A stretch of 64,000 nucleotides of DNA. It comes from Thermus sp. CCB_US3_UF1. GTDB taxonomy: Bacteria; Deinococcota; Deinococci; Deinococcales; Thermaceae. The DNA lies in assembly GCF_000236585.1 (NCBI RefSeq), contig NC_017278.1, positions 248,001-312,000 of the forward strand. Reading direction: 5' to 3'. The notes under the pieces were generated by a model. The model was not told the origin of the DNA. It ran no database searches and was given only the letters and a program-made list of their open reading frames with translations. Made by a program: the position numbers and the translations under genes. This document shows, piece by piece, positions 1-8,083 of this stretch. Each line of letters opens with the position of its first letter. The first letter of the stretch is position 1.

Positions 1-1431
1 GACCTCGAGGGAGAGGAGGTGCTCTATGGGGTGGAAGCAGGACGCCCTCTGGTTTTCCTGCCTCGCCCCCACCCGGCCTTTAAGGACCAGGTCAACCGCC
101 TAAGGGAAAAAGCCAAGCGCCTGGGCGGGCAGCAAGCCCTAGGCGTGGCCCTCCTGCCCATGGACAAGGTCCTGGGCCAGCACGAGAACAACCGCGAGTG
201 GGTTCTGGCCCACTACCAGACCTACGCCCGCGAGGCGGGGGTCTTAGCCCTTGATCCCCGGGAGGAGGGGGCCTTGGGGCGCGCCCTTTCCCTACCCTCT
301 CCAAACCCGGGGGCCAAGGACCTGCCCTTCCGGCCCCCGGAGGCCGGTCCCGTTCTCCTGGGCCTTCTGAGCGAGCAGCCCATCCCTCTCCTGGCCTCTT
401 TCCTGGTCCATCGGCCCAAGGAGGTGCTGCTGGTGTCCACGCAGGACCTGGAAAGGCGCCTGGGCCGGCTGGCCTCGGCCCAGGCAGCCTTTTCCCGTTT
501 GGGGGCCCGGGTGCAGGTGCGGCAGGTATCGGGTCCATGGGCTTTGGACGAGGTGGAAGCCCTTTTCGCTCCGGTGCTTGGGGCGATCCAGGCCCGGGGG
601 CTTTCCGGGGTAGCCAACCTGGCCGGGGGAACCAAGGCCATGGCCCTGGGCCTGCTCCGGGTCCTTCCCCCGGGCTTCCGGGTGGAGTACCTTCGGGGGA
701 GCACCCTTGAGGGGCTCCCAGAGGGGGATCCCCTGCCCGTGCCCTGGGCCGAGGTGGGGCCGGAGGCGGTGTTGCACCTTTATGGCTACCAGTTGGAGAG
801 GGACCCGAAGCTGGGGCAGATCCAGCCCCACCAGGAAGTGTTGGCCAGGGCGGAGGAGTTTTTGCGCCACGTGGAAGACCCCCAGCGTGCCAGGGCCTTC
901 TTGGAGGCATGGGAGAAAAGTTTTGCCGCCGAGGCGGAGGGTTTCAGGCTACGCTGGAGGGACTTGCGGCCCAGCGCGGGGCTGGCCCTAGAGTACCTGG
1001 CCTTCTTCCACCTGCACCGCCTGCTTACCCCTAGGGGGGCCAGGGTGGAGCCAGGTGCCCACCTACGCCCCCTTTGGGCCCACCCTGGGCTGAACCCCAG
1101 GGAGGTGGACGGCTTGGTCTGGCACCGGGGGAGCCTGGCCTTTGTGGAGTGCAAGCCCGACCTCCGCTCGGCCCTCTCCAAACACCAGGAGGACGCCGCC
1201 CTCTTCGTGCTGCAGGAAAACTTCGGCGGGGTGTTTGGCCGTGGCCTCCTTCTGGTCCAGCGGGGAAGGTGGAAACCTCACGAGAAACCCCCGGCGGAGC
1301 TTCCCTGGGTCCTGCGCAACCCAAGGCTCCGTCTCCTCAGCCTCGAGGGCGGAACCCCATACCCCGGGGGCCGGGTCTACGCCTTCCCTGAGGAGCTAGA
1401 GGAAGCCCTCAGGGATTGGGGATGGCCCTAG
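1..1431 (+). CDS. Can1/Can2-like CARF-domain CRISPR ancillary nuclease (5' end outside window)
   Basis: The reading frame is open to the left window edge, so the visible GTG at 19 is probably internal. About 110 N-terminal residues may be the end of a nuclease-like domain. Residues ~108-260 (from GTG 19) form a CARF-type Rossmann domain with the ligand-loop motif NLAGGTKAM (lysine near 206), which in this family binds cyclic oligoadenylate. Residues ~300-470 form a PD-(D/E)xK nuclease: E362, D364 and the E377-x-K379 pair in VDGLVW...FVECK. The layout resembles Can1 of T. thermophilus (two CARF domains, ~636 aa) with the first CARF cut off; a shorter Can2/Card1 form is the alternative. It converges tail-to-tail with cmr6, the two stop codons sharing one CTAG. 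Inferred role: nuclease switched on by the second messenger made by Cmr2. Confidence 0.8.
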   Translation, partial: DLEGEEVLYGVEAGRPLVFLPRPHPAFKDQVNRLREKAKRLGGQQALGVALLPMDKVLGQHENNREWVLAHYQTYAREAGVLALDPREEGALGRALSLPSPNPGAKDLPFRPPEAGPVLLGLLSEQPIPLLASFLVHRPKEVLLVSTQDLERRLGRLASAQAAFSRLGARVQVRQVSGPWALDEVEALFAPVLGAIQARGLSGVANLAGGTKAMALGLLRVLPPGFRVEYLRGSTLEGLPEGDPLPVPWAEVGPEAVLHLYGYQLERDPKLGQIQPHQEVLARAEEFLRHVEDPQRARAFLEAWEKSFAAEAEGFRLRWRDLRPSAGLALEYLAFFHLHRLLTPRGARVEPGAHLRPLWAHPGLNPREVDGLVWHRGSLAFVECKPDLRSALSKHQEDAALFVLQENFGGVFGRGLLLVQRGRWKPHEKPPAELPWVLRNPRLRLLSLEGGTPYPGGRVYAFPEELEEALRDWGWP

Positions 1432-2450
1432 AGAACCCCCAGCTTTTGCAACACCTGCCTGAGGGTTTCGCTCCTTTTGGCCCACGCCTTGAGGTCCGCG
1501 GCGTTTTGTAGGAACTTCCTTTCCTCCATGGCCTCCTTGAGGCCTCGGAGCTCCTGGGGGCTGAGCCCCAGGATGGCCTGCGCCTCCCTTTCCAGGAAGG
1601 CCGGGAGATCCCGGTACTTGGTGGACCTGAGCTGGGTGCGAAGGGCCTCGTAGGCTGGGCTGGAGGCGGCCTGGGGGGGTGAGGGGGCGGATTCTCCCTC
1701 CAGGTCCATCCTCCCGTACCCCGAGGCCGTCTTGGCCCCTACCCCCTCCTCCCTGAGGGCCCAAGCCAGGATGCGCCAGGCGGCCTGGAGCCAGGGCCGG
1801 GCCTCCTCCCGGGGTACGCCCGGGGCCGGGGCCAGGGCCAGGAGGAAGGTGCCCTTGACGCTCAGGAAAGGGACGGGCACGGGGCTATCCCAGTCCGCTG
1901 GGGGGGCTCCCCCACCCCCGTAGTAGTCGGCGTGGTGGGGGTTCATGAGGTCGGGGTGGATCCTCCAGGTCTTGGGGTAGGGGAGGGCGTCAAAGAAGAC
2001 CACCGCCCCCTGTTCCTCCGTGGTGCCGAAGAGGCCCGCCTGGGCCTCACCCCGGGGGTCCCTCCGCCAGGCCTCCCCTTCCAGGTAGAGGTGGGCGTAG
2101 CGGCTGGCCAGGCCCTTGAGGGCCGAGCCGGGGATATAGGGGACGCTGTAGGTGCGGTGGAGGGTGAGGCTGGTCTCCAGTACCCCCTCTCCCCCCAGGC
2201 CCACCACCAGGCGGCTCCGGGTGGTGGCGCGCCGCGTTTCCGCCCCCATGGCTTCCAGGGCCTCCAGGTAGCGGGCGAAAAAGGCCCCGTACCCCTGGGG
2301 CTCGGCGATTCCCGCCACCTCCTTGACCAGCCTGCCCTTGGCCTCGGTGTCCTCCCTTTCGGCCTCGGCCAGGTACTTGTCCAGCCAAAGCCCCCGGTGG
2401 GTCCCCTGCGGGTCCAGCCGAACCCCTTGCAGCGCCTCCCTGCGTCCCAT
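1428..2450 (-). CDS. cmr6: Type III-B CRISPR RAMP protein Cmr6
   Basis: A 340-residue RAMP protein that caps the 3' end of the crRNA in the Cmr effector complex. The motif YIPGSALKG near residue 110 and the glycine-rich loop KTASGYGRM are typical of Cmr6. I start at the ATG at 2450, not an in-frame codon 14 residues upstream, because GGAGGA sits just before it, inside the end of cmr5. Last gene of the cmr operon; its TAG overlaps the TAG of the converging CARF nuclease gene. Confidence 0.9.
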   Translation of the reverse strand: MGRREALQGVRLDPQGTHRGLWLDKYLAEAEREDTEAKGRLVKEVAGIAEPQGYGAFFARYLEALEAMGAETRRATTRSRLVVGLGGEGVLETSLTLHRTYSVPYIPGSALKGLASRYAHLYLEGEAWRRDPRGEAQAGLFGTTEEQGAVVFFDALPYPKTWRIHPDLMNPHHADYYGGGGAPPADWDSPVPVPFLSVKGTFLLALAPAPGVPREEARPWLQAAWRILAWALREEGVGAKTASGYGRMDLEGESAPSPPQAASSPAYEALRTQLRSTKYRDLPAFLEREAQAILGLSPQELRGLKEAMEERKFLQNAADLKAWAKRSETLRQVLQKLGVL

Positions 2451-2452
2451 GG

Positions 2453-2797
2453 CTAATCCTCCAAAAGGGCCTGGGCAAAGCGCTTGAACCACTCCGCCAC
2501 CTGGAGGACCTCCCGGGTAAGCCTCAGGTACTGGAGGAGCTCGGCCCTCCTGGCCGCCTCCGCCAAGGCTTCCAGGTTTCCGTGGCCCAACACGGCGGCC
2601 AGGTCGTCCCCCACGGCCCTATGGCCCTCCTTGCCCCGGGAGTGGACGAAGGCCAGGGCCTGCGAAAGCCCCGCCTGGCGTACCAGGACCGGGAGCTTCA
2701 GGGCCATGTCCTGGTACTCCTCCCGCTTTTCCCAGTCCTTGCGGGCCCGGACCCTTTCGTAGGCCGCCTGGGCCCAGTTCTGCGAGCGCGTCCGCAC
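2453..2797 (-). CDS. cmr5: Type III-B CRISPR small subunit Cmr5
   Basis: A 114-residue all-helical protein matching the Cmr5 family in length and pattern: N-terminal NWAQAAYERV, central KLPVLVRQAGLSQALAFVHSRG. Cmr5 forms the inner filament that helps hold target RNA along the Cmr4 backbone. It starts at a GTG three bases after the cmr4 stop, with a GGGGAGG ribosome site inside the 3' end of cmr4, so translation is probably coupled. Its stop lies two bases before the cmr6 ATG. Confidence 0.9.
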   Translation of the reverse strand: MRTRSQNWAQAAYERVRARKDWEKREEYQDMALKLPVLVRQAGLSQALAFVHSRGKEGHRAVGDDLAAVLGHGNLEALAEAARRAELLQYLRLTREVLQVAEWFKRFAQALLED

Positions 2798-2800
2798 GGG

Positions 2801-3664
2801 CTACCTCCCCACCCTGACCCGGCAGAGCCCCCGGCCCACCGTGGCCTTACCCCCAAGCTGCAGGGCCTGGCCGTCCACAAGGCCTTGGAATAGCTCCAGC
2901 ACGCTTGCGGCGCCCAAGGGTTTGGTCTTGCGATGGGAGGCCTCGGTCCGCACCAGGCTGTAGAGCACGCTTTCCGCCGGCAGGCTTTCCTCGTACCAGA
3001 GGGCCCCCCTGGCCACGGTTTTGGTGGTGTCCTCCAGGCGGATGCGGGCCACCACCTCGGTGGCGGTTTCCAGGAGAAAGCCCATGAGGTCGTCGTGGAC
3101 CACGGCCATCCGGCCCCCTACCGGGGCCTGGGTCTGCTGGGAGAGCCATGCCTCCCAAGCCCCCACGGCCTCCCCCGCCTGGGCCCGAAGGTCCAGGTCC
3201 TCGAGGAAAACCCGCCCCTCGGCCGCCAGGTGGGACCCGGGGGCCACGGCCACCCCTTCCTGGGGGGGAGCCGCCGGCCCCTCGGGCGGGTTGAGGCCCA
3301 CCATCCTGGCCTCCCTCAGGAAGCGTTCCAGGAGGTAGGGGCTCGTCACATGGGCGAAGACCCCGTAAAGGCTCCGCACCGGGAGGAGGAGGAGCCTGGC
3401 GTCCCCCACCTGGAGGGCTCCCGCATGCTCGGAGGCCCTTTCGGTCTCCGGGCCGAAGACCGCTTCCAGGGTGTCCTCGTCCCAGCCTTCCCCTCGAGCC
3501 CGGTCCCGCAACACCCCTTTGAGGGAGCTGCCCGGCAGGTAGGGGATGCCCGTGGCCTTCTCCCGGGCGATGGGCAGGTCGATGGCCCCAAGGCCTTGCC
3601 CCGTCCCCGGGTGCAAAGGGGAAAGGGCGTGCAGGAAAAGGAGCGCTGTGGCATGTCCTTTCAT
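2801..3664 (-). CDS. cmr4: Type III-B CRISPR backbone RAMP protein Cmr4
   Basis: A 287-residue RAMP protein, the repeated backbone subunit that cleaves target RNA at 6-nt steps in Cmr complexes. N-terminal LSPLHPGTGQGLGAIDLPIAREKATGIP includes the aspartate region used by Cmr4 for catalysis (family knowledge), followed by YLPGSSLKGVLRDRA. The start ATG overlaps the cmr1 stop (ATGA at 3661-3664), so the two are translationally coupled. Confidence 0.92.
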   Translation of the reverse strand: MKGHATALLFLHALSPLHPGTGQGLGAIDLPIAREKATGIPYLPGSSLKGVLRDRARGEGWDEDTLEAVFGPETERASEHAGALQVGDARLLLLPVRSLYGVFAHVTSPYLLERFLREARMVGLNPPEGPAAPPQEGVAVAPGSHLAAEGRVFLEDLDLRAQAGEAVGAWEAWLSQQTQAPVGGRMAVVHDDLMGFLLETATEVVARIRLEDTTKTVARGALWYEESLPAESVLYSLVRTEASHRKTKPLGAASVLELFQGLVDGQALQLGGKATVGRGLCRVRVGR

Positions 3665-4911
3665 CGTCCACCTCCAGCCCTGTTCTCCAGGTACCTCAAG
3701 AAAGCCCTGAGGGGGTCCACCTCCCCTCCCAAGGGCTCTATCCTCTGGGCCTCCTCTGGGGTCAGGCCGACCTGCACTTCCCAGGACCGCTTTTTGTCAT
3801 GGGTTTCCAGAACCGCCCTGTCCCCTGGCACCCCGCTTCCCTCCAGGATGGCCACCAGGGTTATCCCCTTCCCCAGGGGGCGAAGGATGAGGGGGCTTGC
3901 CAGGCGGTCGGTGCCCTCGAGGGGGGGCTTCAGAGTGGTGTCGGGGGGGTCTCCTTCGTCCTTGAAGTGGAAGATGATGGGCAGGCCAAACCGAGCCCGG
4001 GGAAACTTGCCCACGGGATGGCGGGGTGGGTGGCGGGGATGGTTCCTGCCCGTGAGGCGGCGCACCTGGTCGGGCTCGGGCCAGCGGGAGCGGCCAGGAT
4101 TCCTGGGGTCGTCCTTGGCCCGCCTTTGCCGGAAGGCTCGGTAGGCTTCGGCCACCTCCCGCCACGAAAGGCCCATGACCCGCACCAGGCTCTTAGGGGT
4201 CAGGTGGGGCACCCCTGGGGGCCAGCCCCTTTCCCGGCTGTAACGCCGGAGCTGGGCCCGGATCCCCTCCTCCGTAGGGGGGGAGGACCCCTCCAGGGCC
4301 AGGGCCCCAAACCCCCGGCGGGTGCGGCCCCCTATCCCGCCAAAGGTTTCCCAGGCCCAAAGGGCGGCTTCCAGCTCCTCCTTGGGGTCCAGGCCTTCTA
4401 TGCGCTCGGGGCAAGCCAGGCGGAGGCGGAAGCGCACCCCTACCCGCACCGGGTGGTTGACGGGGTCCTGGCGGGTGCGCTGCAAGGGGAAGGCCAGGTA
4501 GGGGTGGGCTATATCAGACCGGCCTCGGGGGAAATTTTTGCCGGGGAGGTCCTGGAAGGCCGCTTCCTCCTTGCCCTCCTCCACCACCTCCAGCTCCACC
4601 GCCAGCGGGGAGGCCCCGCCCTCCCCCGCATGGCCAAAGAGGCTTGCCTCCAGCCGCCAAAGCCGTCCCAGGTCCCCCTCGGCCTGCCACCCCCGCACCG
4701 CCCGCCACCAGAAGCGCAGCTGCCCCCGCACCTCCGTGGCCCGCACCACGCTCACGGGGTCGGCCCTCTTGGGCTCCACTCCCCCGCCAAACAGGGGGGT
4801 GAGCAAGAGGTAGCTGCGCTCCCAGGTGAGGATTCTCACCCCGTCGCGCCGCACCAAGCTTCCCCCCGCCTCCCGCTTCCTGGGCCCGAAGGCTTCCTGG
4901 AACTTCCTCAT
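3661..4911 (-). CDS. cmr1: Type III-B CRISPR RAMP protein Cmr1
   Basis: A 416-residue RAMP protein. The N-terminal sequence LLTPLFGGGVEPKRADP and the following EVRGQLRFWWRAVRG with GHAGEGGASP are Cmr1 hallmarks; GGIGGRTRRGFGAL is its glycine-rich loop. Cmr1 sits at the crRNA 3' end of the complex with Cmr6. The frame extends far upstream, but I use the ATG at 4911, which overlaps the cmr3 stop by four bases and has GGAGGAGG just before it. Confidence 0.9.
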   Translation of the reverse strand: MRKFQEAFGPRKREAGGSLVRRDGVRILTWERSYLLLTPLFGGGVEPKRADPVSVVRATEVRGQLRFWWRAVRGWQAEGDLGRLWRLEASLFGHAGEGGASPLAVELEVVEEGKEEAAFQDLPGKNFPRGRSDIAHPYLAFPLQRTRQDPVNHPVRVGVRFRLRLACPERIEGLDPKEELEAALWAWETFGGIGGRTRRGFGALALEGSSPPTEEGIRAQLRRYSRERGWPPGVPHLTPKSLVRVMGLSWREVAEAYRAFRQRRAKDDPRNPGRSRWPEPDQVRRLTGRNHPRHPPRHPVGKFPRARFGLPIIFHFKDEGDPPDTTLKPPLEGTDRLASPLILRPLGKGITLVAILEGSGVPGDRAVLETHDKKRSWEVQVGLTPEEAQRIEPLGGEVDPLRAFLRYLENRAGGGR

Positions 4912-6017
4912 ACCTCCTCCCAGCGCCAGGGCTTCCCCGACCATACCCCCAAGGCGGCGAGCCCAAACCCATCCTTGCGGTCCGTCTCCTCCTCGGAGAG
5001 GTTTTGCAGCCAGACCTTTTCCGCAAAGGCACGGACTTCTTCCCGGCTCCACTCCCCCGGCAACCTCACGAAATACACGCTTCCCGGGGGCACGGCCCTG
5101 CGGGTGGGCTTGGGCCTGCCCTTCTTTAGGTCCCACCCCGAGACCACCACGGGCCGGCCCACCGCGGCCCCCACCACTTGGGCCCCCAAGAAGGCGTCTT
5201 TTTCAGGCAGGTAGCCCTTGCGGAAGAAAGCAGGGGTGAGGAGGACGATGCGGGCGGCCCTATGCTCCCAAAGGGCTTCCAGGAGCCCTGAGGGCATGGG
5301 GGGCAAGGGGGGGCCGCCCCGGCGCCAGTAGGCCAAGCGGCGTTCCCCCCCCAAGGGATGGATCCCCTCCACCTCCACCCCGTCCTCGGGCCAGAGGGCC
5401 AGGGCAAGGCGGTGTGGGCGGCCATCCCCTTCGCCCCTCCTGTAGGCAAACTCCAGTCCAGAGGTCTGGAACAGGGCCCCTTCCCGGGCGGTCCCCGCTT
5501 CGGGCCTAAGGCTCACGTGGGTGCGCACCTCGATGGTGGGGCCCCCGTGCCCCTTGGGTTGGAAGCCCTCTGGGGCTTCCTCCAAGAGCCAGCGTTGCCA
5601 GTCCTCCCAGTACCAAAAGGCGGGCAGGGGGGAGGGCTTCCCCTTCAGGCCCGTCTTGGGTAACCCCACGGGGAACAGGCCCTGGGGCAGGTTGGTGCCA
5701 GCCCCTTCGGGTACCTCTAGGGGCCTTAGGGCGTAGACCCTTTCCCCCAGCTTCAAGGCATCCAGGGGTCGGGGTGCCAGGAGCCGCCACCCCGTTTCTG
5801 CCTCTTCGGCCAGGAGGGGCCCTTTGAGGCCCCACTCCCGTACCCGGTCCGCGTCCTGGGGGAAGGAGAGGCCCTCCTCCATCCCCCGACGCGCCCGGTA
5901 GGCCCCGGCCAGGGTCTGGGGCAGGGGGAAGGCGAGGCTATGGGCCCTGGCCCCCGGGCTGTTGGTGAAAGGCCTGCCATCCCGGACGATCAGGGGGTCG
6001 CGGGGCTCAATGAGCAT
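4908..6017 (-). CDS. cmr3: Type III-B CRISPR RAMP protein Cmr3
   Basis: A 369-residue protein. The N terminus IEPRDPLIVRDGRPF is the classic Cmr3/Cas5-group start, followed by SLAFPLPQTLAGAYRARRG. Cmr3 pairs with Cmr2 at the 5' repeat tag of the crRNA. The ATG lies 11 bases inside the 3' end of cmr2, and the stop overlaps the cmr1 ATG. Confidence 0.92.
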   Translation of the reverse strand: MLIEPRDPLIVRDGRPFTNSPGARAHSLAFPLPQTLAGAYRARRGMEEGLSFPQDADRVREWGLKGPLLAEEAETGWRLLAPRPLDALKLGERVYALRPLEVPEGAGTNLPQGLFPVGLPKTGLKGKPSPLPAFWYWEDWQRWLLEEAPEGFQPKGHGGPTIEVRTHVSLRPEAGTAREGALFQTSGLEFAYRRGEGDGRPHRLALALWPEDGVEVEGIHPLGGERRLAYWRRGGPPLPPMPSGLLEALWEHRAARIVLLTPAFFRKGYLPEKDAFLGAQVVGAAVGRPVVVSGWDLKKGRPKPTRRAVPPGSVYFVRLPGEWSREEVRAFAEKVWLQNLSEEETDRKDGFGLAALGVWSGKPWRWEEV

Positions 6018-7779
6018 CCCACACCTCCCGGCTTTCCACGGGGATGCCGGCCTGGTCCAGGGCCTCGGCCAAGGGCCGGGCCAGGATCAGCTCCTGGGCC
6101 AAGCGCTCCACATCCCGTGCGTTCTGGATCCAGTCCGAAAGCTCCTGGCGGTATTTTTTTTCCATGGCTTTCCTTCCCAGGATGCGCAGGGCCTCGGCCA
6201 CCAGGGCCTCTTCGGAAAGCCCTTTCCGCCAAGCCAGGAGTTCCCTAAGCTCGTGGGCGGCCCTCGAGGGCACCTCCCCTGCCCGCAGGAGGTCGGCGTA
6301 GCGGAGGAGCCGCTGGGTCAGCCGGGGGGTTTCGTCCCACCGCCCCCGGACCAGGAGCTCCGAGCCCGAGCGGGGGCTGTAGGCCACGCCCAGGGCGTTC
6401 CTCTTTTCGTCCTCGGGGGTGCCCTCCGGGCCCTCCTTGGCCAGCCTCTCCGCCTTGCGGGCCAGCTCCAGGGCGTCCTGCAGGGGCTCGAGGTGGTGCA
6501 CCACGGCGAGGCCCACGGAGAGGCTTGGCTTGCCCTCGCCCCCGCCAAACCGGGCCATGACCTCCTGGAAGCGCCTGGCCAGGGCCCAGGCCGTCTCCAG
6601 GGCCCGGTGCAGGGGGAGGAGGGCCAGGACATCGTCCCCCCCAGAGTAGACCAGCCCACCCCCGCGGCCTTGCACCAGCTCCCGGACCTGGGCGGCGAAG
6701 TCCAGGGCCAGGGCCCGGGAAAGCTCGCGGTGGGCCTCAGGGGTCTTCTGCCGGTCAATCGCCTCTCCCATCCGGTCCCCATCGGCGTGGAGGAGGGCGT
6801 AGTAGCTCCCGGGGCTGCCCAGTCCCAGTTCCCCAAGGAGGCGCCTCAGGCGCCCCCGTGCCTCCTCCAGGCGCCTCGGATCCTCCCCCAAGGCGGGGAA
6901 CTCCTCCAGGCGGCTTTCGTAAAGAAGGCGCACGTCCCACTCCCAGAAGGGGGTGTCCCTCAGGGCGGGGTGGCGGGTGTTCCCCTTGGCCTCCTCCCCG
7001 GCCAGCTGGGCCAGGTCCTCGAGGCCCTTGCGGAAAAGCCCCTCTTTGCCTGCCTTGCGCACCCCTTCCCAAAAGGGCAGGGCTGCCATGTGGATGGTGC
7101 TCACAAACCCTCCTTCCGCCTCCCACCAACGCTTCAGGAGGTCCGGCCCCGAAAGGTACTCCCCTTCCCGCAGGCCCAGGCGGAGGCGGACCCGGAGGGC
7201 CTCTGCCCTGGACTCGGGCAGGAGCAGAACGCTTTCCCGCGCCCCGTCCAAGGAGCTTTTGTAGGCAGGGCTTCCCCAGGACACCGGTCTGAAGTCCCGG
7301 GTGTTCTTCCGGGCTCCCAGGAGGGCCATGACCCGCTCCCGCGCCTGGGGGTAGTCCCCTTGCAGGGGCAGATGGGCGTAGTAGCCCTCCAGCAGGTCCC
7401 CCACCTGGTCTAGGGCCGCCTCCAAGCTCACGTAAGCACGCCGCCCTTCCCGGGTGAAGAGCTCCTTGGCCTTTTCCCTTAGGTACTCCCGGGCTGCCCC
7501 AAGGGCTACCTCGGCCAGGGCGCCTGGGTCCAGCCCCTCGGATACCCTGGCTAGCAGGACGTTGGGGATGCCCGCTTGGCCCAGCTTAGCTAGCTCTTCC
7601 TTTGTCTTGGGGGCGGGGAAGATGAGCCTCTCGGGGCCAAGGCGCTCGGCCAGAACCTCCGCTGCCTTGCCCGCGGCCTCGGAGAGGAGGCGGCTCCCCG
7701 CGTAGAGGTCACGGGTGCGGCGGGCGGTGGCGATGAAGTCCTGCACCGGCCCTAGGCTGATGGCCAGCAAGCTTTCCAT
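6007..7779 (-). CDS. cmr2: Type III-B CRISPR large subunit Cmr2 (Cas10), palm-only form without HD domain
   Basis: A 590-residue Cas10-family protein. The first palm begins at residue ~8 (SLGPVQDFIATARRTRDLYAGS), a segment that follows a ~200-residue HD domain in archaeal Cmr2, so the HD nuclease domain is absent. HADGDRMGEAI and YSGGDDVLALLP (GGDD near residues 380-383) form the active cyclase palm, which makes cyclic oligoadenylates from ATP when target RNA is bound. No cysteine is seen in the whole protein, so the zinc finger found in many homologues is also missing. GGGAGGGG precedes the ATG. The natural output is the CARF nuclease encoded at the left edge. Confidence 0.93.
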   Translation of the reverse strand: MESLLAISLGPVQDFIATARRTRDLYAGSRLLSEAAGKAAEVLAERLGPERLIFPAPKTKEELAKLGQAGIPNVLLARVSEGLDPGALAEVALGAAREYLREKAKELFTREGRRAYVSLEAALDQVGDLLEGYYAHLPLQGDYPQARERVMALLGARKNTRDFRPVSWGSPAYKSSLDGARESVLLLPESRAEALRVRLRLGLREGEYLSGPDLLKRWWEAEGGFVSTIHMAALPFWEGVRKAGKEGLFRKGLEDLAQLAGEEAKGNTRHPALRDTPFWEWDVRLLYESRLEEFPALGEDPRRLEEARGRLRRLLGELGLGSPGSYYALLHADGDRMGEAIDRQKTPEAHRELSRALALDFAAQVRELVQGRGGGLVYSGGDDVLALLPLHRALETAWALARRFQEVMARFGGGEGKPSLSVGLAVVHHLEPLQDALELARKAERLAKEGPEGTPEDEKRNALGVAYSPRSGSELLVRGRWDETPRLTQRLLRYADLLRAGEVPSRAAHELRELLAWRKGLSEEALVAEALRILGRKAMEKKYRQELSDWIQNARDVERLAQELILARPLAEALDQAGIPVESREVWDAH

Positions 7780-7827
7780 AACCCCTCCCAGTTTACCTCA
7801 AGGCTCTCCTTCAGGGATTCCCGGGGC

Positions 7828-8067
7828 TCACAAGCGTTCCAGGGGAAGGACTTCCAGTTCCAAGGAGGGAGCCCCTTCCTCCTGAAGGGCCTTCAAGAGC
7901 TCCCGGCCCAGTTGTTGTACCTGCTCCACCTGCTTTTCCGTGGGCACCAAGAGGCCGTGGATGAGGAGGGGTTGGTTCCGGCTCTGTAGCACGCCCACAA
8001 GGTCCTGCAGCCCCTTGACCTGCTTGGCCTTCAGCACCGGGTCTTCCAGTACCCTAAGAAAGGCCAT
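7828..8067 (-). CDS. Small unknown protein at head of cmr operon
   Basis: A 79-residue frame in the same direction as cmr2, 48 bases upstream of it, beginning 16 bases after the last repeat of CRISPR array 1. GGAG lies 4-5 bases before the ATG. The product looks mostly helical, with LQDLVGVLQSRNQPLLIHG and a charged helix EKQVEQVQQLGRELLKALQEEG. I do not recognise a family. Codon use resembles the cmr genes. It could be a Cmr accessory or a regulator, or an old CRISPR-proximal remnant; function unknown. Confidence 0.55.
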   Translation of the reverse strand: MAFLRVLEDPVLKAKQVKGLQDLVGVLQSRNQPLLIHGLLVPTEKQVEQVQQLGRELLKALQEEGAPSLELEVLPLERL

Positions 8068-8083
8068 CAGCTCCAGAAGCCCT

